From positions 1 to 64,000 of the forward strand of contig NZ_JAETWB010000017.1 in the NCBI RefSeq assembly GCF_016773205.1: DNA of 64,000 bases, in the 5' to 3' direction. Below are positions 62,901 to 64,000 of the stretch, piece after piece. This DNA comes from Belnapia arida. Lineage in GTDB: Bacteria > Pseudomonadota > Alphaproteobacteria > Acetobacterales > Acetobacteraceae. Numbering within the stretch: position 1 is the stretch's first letter; each line of letters begins with the position of its first letter. A program made the position numbers and the translations under genes. A model generated the notes under the pieces. The model was not told the origin of the DNA, searched no databases, and was given only the letters and a program-made list of their open reading frames with translations.

Positions 62901-63219
62901 GCGCGTAGTAGATGTCCACGTCGTCGCGGAAGATGGCGACGACCTGGCTGAAGCCGTTCCGCGAGAGCGAGCGCGTGGACTGCAGCCCGCGGATGCCCGC
63001 CAGTGCGGTCTCGACCGGGAATGTGACCTGTTTCTCGACCTCATAGGGCGAGAGGGCGGGCGCCAGGGTGTTGATCTGCACTTGGTTGTTGGTGATGTCC
63101 GGCACCGCGTCGATGGGCAGCGACTGCAGCGAACGTAGGCCGAATGCCGCGGCGGCAGCCACCAGCAGGACAACGAGCCAGCGCTGGTGGACCGAGAAGT
63201 CGAGGATGCGTGCGATCAT
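59947..63219 (-). CDS. czcA: CzcA-type heavy-metal RND pump
   Basis: 1090 residues, full length for HME-RND pumps. It starts MIARILDFSVHQRWLVVLLV. The TM4 proton-relay motif is LDFGLIVDGAVIIAENSLRH, the HME1 form (DFG-x3-DGAV-x3-EN) linked to Zn/Co/Cd rather than Cu/Ag. Other marks are PVETALAGIRGLQSTRSLSR and GFIALSGVAVLNGLVMLNHI. It exports divalent cations from periplasm to outside with CzcB and an outer-membrane CzcC. It lies 11 bp after czcB. Confidence 0.95.
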   Translation of the reverse strand: MIARILDFSVHQRWLVVLLVAAAAAFGLRSLQSLPIDAVPDITNNQVQINTLAPALSPYEVEKQVTFPVETALAGIRGLQSTRSLSRNGFSQVVAIFRDDVDIYYARQQVLERLTEARELLPPGAEPRMGPISTGLGEVYMWTVDWAPRKEGDTVRDGRPGWQADGSYLTPEGQRLATELERTAYLRTLQDWVIRPQLRNVPGVAGVDAIGGFVKQYHVQPDPARLIGLGLSFADVAEALERNNASRGAGYLERGGEGYVVRSGGRLETLDDIGNVVVATREGVPLRVRDIARVEVGRELRTGSASADGKEAVVGTALMLIGENSRTVAAAVDAKVKEIARSLPPGVQLRTVLNRTELVDATIHTVAKNLAEGALLVVVVLFLLLGNLRAAVVTALVIPVTMLLTATGMLEGGISANLMSLGALDFGLIVDGAVIIAENSLRHLAGRQHALGRALSLEERLRTVAASAREMIRPSVFGQGIIILVYVPLLTFQGVEGKMFAPMALTVIIALAVAFVLSLTFVPAMVALVVTGKVQEKDNWLVLALKRAYAPTLRLALRRPLPVIGASALLFVGSLLLGARLGSEFIPQLDEGNIAMHALRIPSTSLTQSQAMQLRVEDAVSRFPEAAVVFSRTGTAEVAADPMPVNVSDAFIILKPRDQWPDPTLPKEELVRRIEEAVGQLPGNNYEFTQPIQMRFNELLAGTRGDLAVKVFGEEFGPMLAAANQVAGILRGVAGAEDVRVEQATGLPFLEITVDKGEIARRGLSLSAVQEVIGTAIGGREAGWVFEGDRRFAIVVRVPEAVRADFEALRNLPVALPGETRAGGAATVPLRSLASFRLTEGPNQVSRENGRRRVVVTANVRGRDIASVVAEAQARVEREVRPPPGYFVTWGGQFENLDAARTRLMVVVPGVFFLVFLLLYTALGSPRDALLVFSAVPLALTGGIALLWLRGMPLSVSAAVGFIALSGVAVLNGLVMLNHIKQLRGEGLGRDEAIRQGAMDRLRPVAMTALVASLGFVPMAIATGAGAEVQKPIATVVIGGLITATLLTLMVLPALYARFGSADAPPEDAGLRPVPEPEVAARAGRPAPAR

Positions 63220-63230
63220 GTGCTGCAGCC

Positions 63231-64000
63231 CTAGTGCGAGTGCTCGGCTTCGGATTTCCCGAGTTCGGCCTTGAGGACGAAGGTGTTCGCGGCGGCGTAG
63301 CGCTCACCCGCATCGAGGCCGAAGACCACCTCGACGCCCTCTTGGTCCCCGCGGCCGAGCACCACCTCGCGCCTTTCGAAACCCTCGGGCGTGCGGACGA
63401 AGACGACGGTCTCGCCCTCGATCTCCTGAACCGCGCTGCGGGGCACCAGCACATCGACACGCTGCTCCTCGCTGGCGACCTCGGCGGTGGCGAAGCCGCC
63501 GGGCCGGAAGGCGCCGTCCGGATTCGGCACCTCGACCACGGCGCGGGCCGAACGCGTCTCCGGGTCCAGCACTGGGCTGAGAAAGACGATACGGCCCTCG
63601 CCGCGCACCTCGCCCTCGCCTCGGATGCGGACCGGCATGCCCTCCTTCACGAAGGACAGGTCGCCCGGTGGCACCGCCATCTCCACCCAGACGGTTGACA
63701 GGTCGGCGAGCGTGTAGACCTCGGCTTCGGCCGATACCGCATCGCCGAGCATCTTGGGGCGGGCGGTGATCCGCCCCCCGATGGGCGCGTGAACCTCCTG
63801 GCGCCTGAGTGCCTCGATGGGCTGGCGCGGCAGAGCCTCGATCTCGGCCCCGCCGAGGCCGATGGCGGCCAGCTTCTGGCGGGCGAGGTCGAGGCGGATC
63901 TGCGCTTCCTGCCAGTCGGTCCGCGCCTTAAGGAAGTCCTGCTCGGCGGAGATCCGGCGTTGCCATAGTCGCTGCTCGCGCTCGAAGGTGACGCGGGCGA
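63231..64000 (-). CDS. czcB: CzcB-type membrane-fusion adaptor (partial)
   Basis: The frame runs out of the window at 64000. The visible C-terminal part includes the barrel region (VHAPIGGRITARPKMLGDAV, then VYTLADLSTVWVEMAV), the beta domain (GRIVFLSPVLDPETRSARAV; GAFRPGGFATAEV) and a His-containing end (SEAEHSH). It links CzcA to the outer-membrane channel in the periplasm. The CzcC gene is expected further to the right. Confidence 0.93.
   Translation of the reverse strand, partial: ARVTFEREQRLWQRRISAEQDFLKARTDWQEAQIRLDLARQKLAAIGLGGAEIEALPRQPIEALRRQEVHAPIGGRITARPKMLGDAVSAEAEVYTLADLSTVWVEMAVPPGDLSFVKEGMPVRIRGEGEVRGEGRIVFLSPVLDPETRSARAVVEVPNPDGAFRPGGFATAEVASEEQRVDVLVPRSAVQEIEGETVVFVRTPEGFERREVVLGRGDQEGVEVVFGLDAGERYAAANTFVLKAELGKSEAEHSH

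Overview
The window is GC-rich DNA in a proteobacterial coding style, most likely from an alphaproteobacterium of the Acetobacteraceae/Rhodospirillales type. That assignment is an inference from gene content: a Bug-type solute receptor, a transglutaminase/ATP-grasp operon, a full aioXSRBA cluster and codon use. No rRNA or species marker is present.

Layout. 1-15.7 kb is ordinary chromosome: the end of an ABC ATPase, a CPA2 antiporter, a GGDEF/EAL protein beside a small molybdopterin-fold protein, a 6-PTPS homologue, a zinc peptidase, a three-gene transglutaminase / ATP-grasp / transglutaminase operon, NhaA and a Bug receptor. 15.7-19.0 kb is visibly AT-richer accessory DNA. It has a possible tRNA-Leu fragment, a 26-bp inverted repeat carrying two perfect DnaA boxes, an XRE regulator facing a palindromic operator, and four small unknown genes. 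19.0-52 kb is an arsenic island. 52-55.3 kb holds a plasmid-type replication initiator with internal tandem repeats. 55.4-64 kb is a heavy-metal (Zn/Co/Cd) region: a decayed membrane gene, a frameshifted CDF exporter, two small His-containing secreted proteins, and a czcBA / two-component operon that leaves the window at the right edge.

Arsenic logic. AioX (periplasmic arsenite receptor), AioS (kinase) and AioR (sigma-54 activator) should switch on aioBA from a well-formed -24/-12 promoter at 26991-27006. AioBA oxidises arsenite to arsenate in the periplasm, and moeA supports its molybdenum cofactor. Arsenate in the cytoplasm can be reduced by ArsC and exported by Acr3, or built into 1-arseno-3-phosphoglycerate by the dedicated GAPDH and exported by ArsJ. 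ArsH and ArsO handle organoarsenicals or redox steps, an ArsR-ArsC fusion regulates, and PstS may handle phosphate/arsenate uptake. A second module (PadR regulator, Cys-rich flavoprotein, MFS pump) and an ArsN1 acetyltransferase/MFS/LysR module extend this towards organoarsenicals.

Less explained items. These are a 1257-residue protein with a restriction-endonuclease-like N-terminus inside the island; a proteasome-like Ntn-hydrolase candidate wedged in the ars operon; a 56-residue low-complexity insertion in AioA; coupled small unknown genes next to aioX; and 27-residue tandem repeats in the Rep protein that coincide with a repeated TGGTACC DNA motif. Long open frames antisense to GC-rich genes were treated as shadows and left out.
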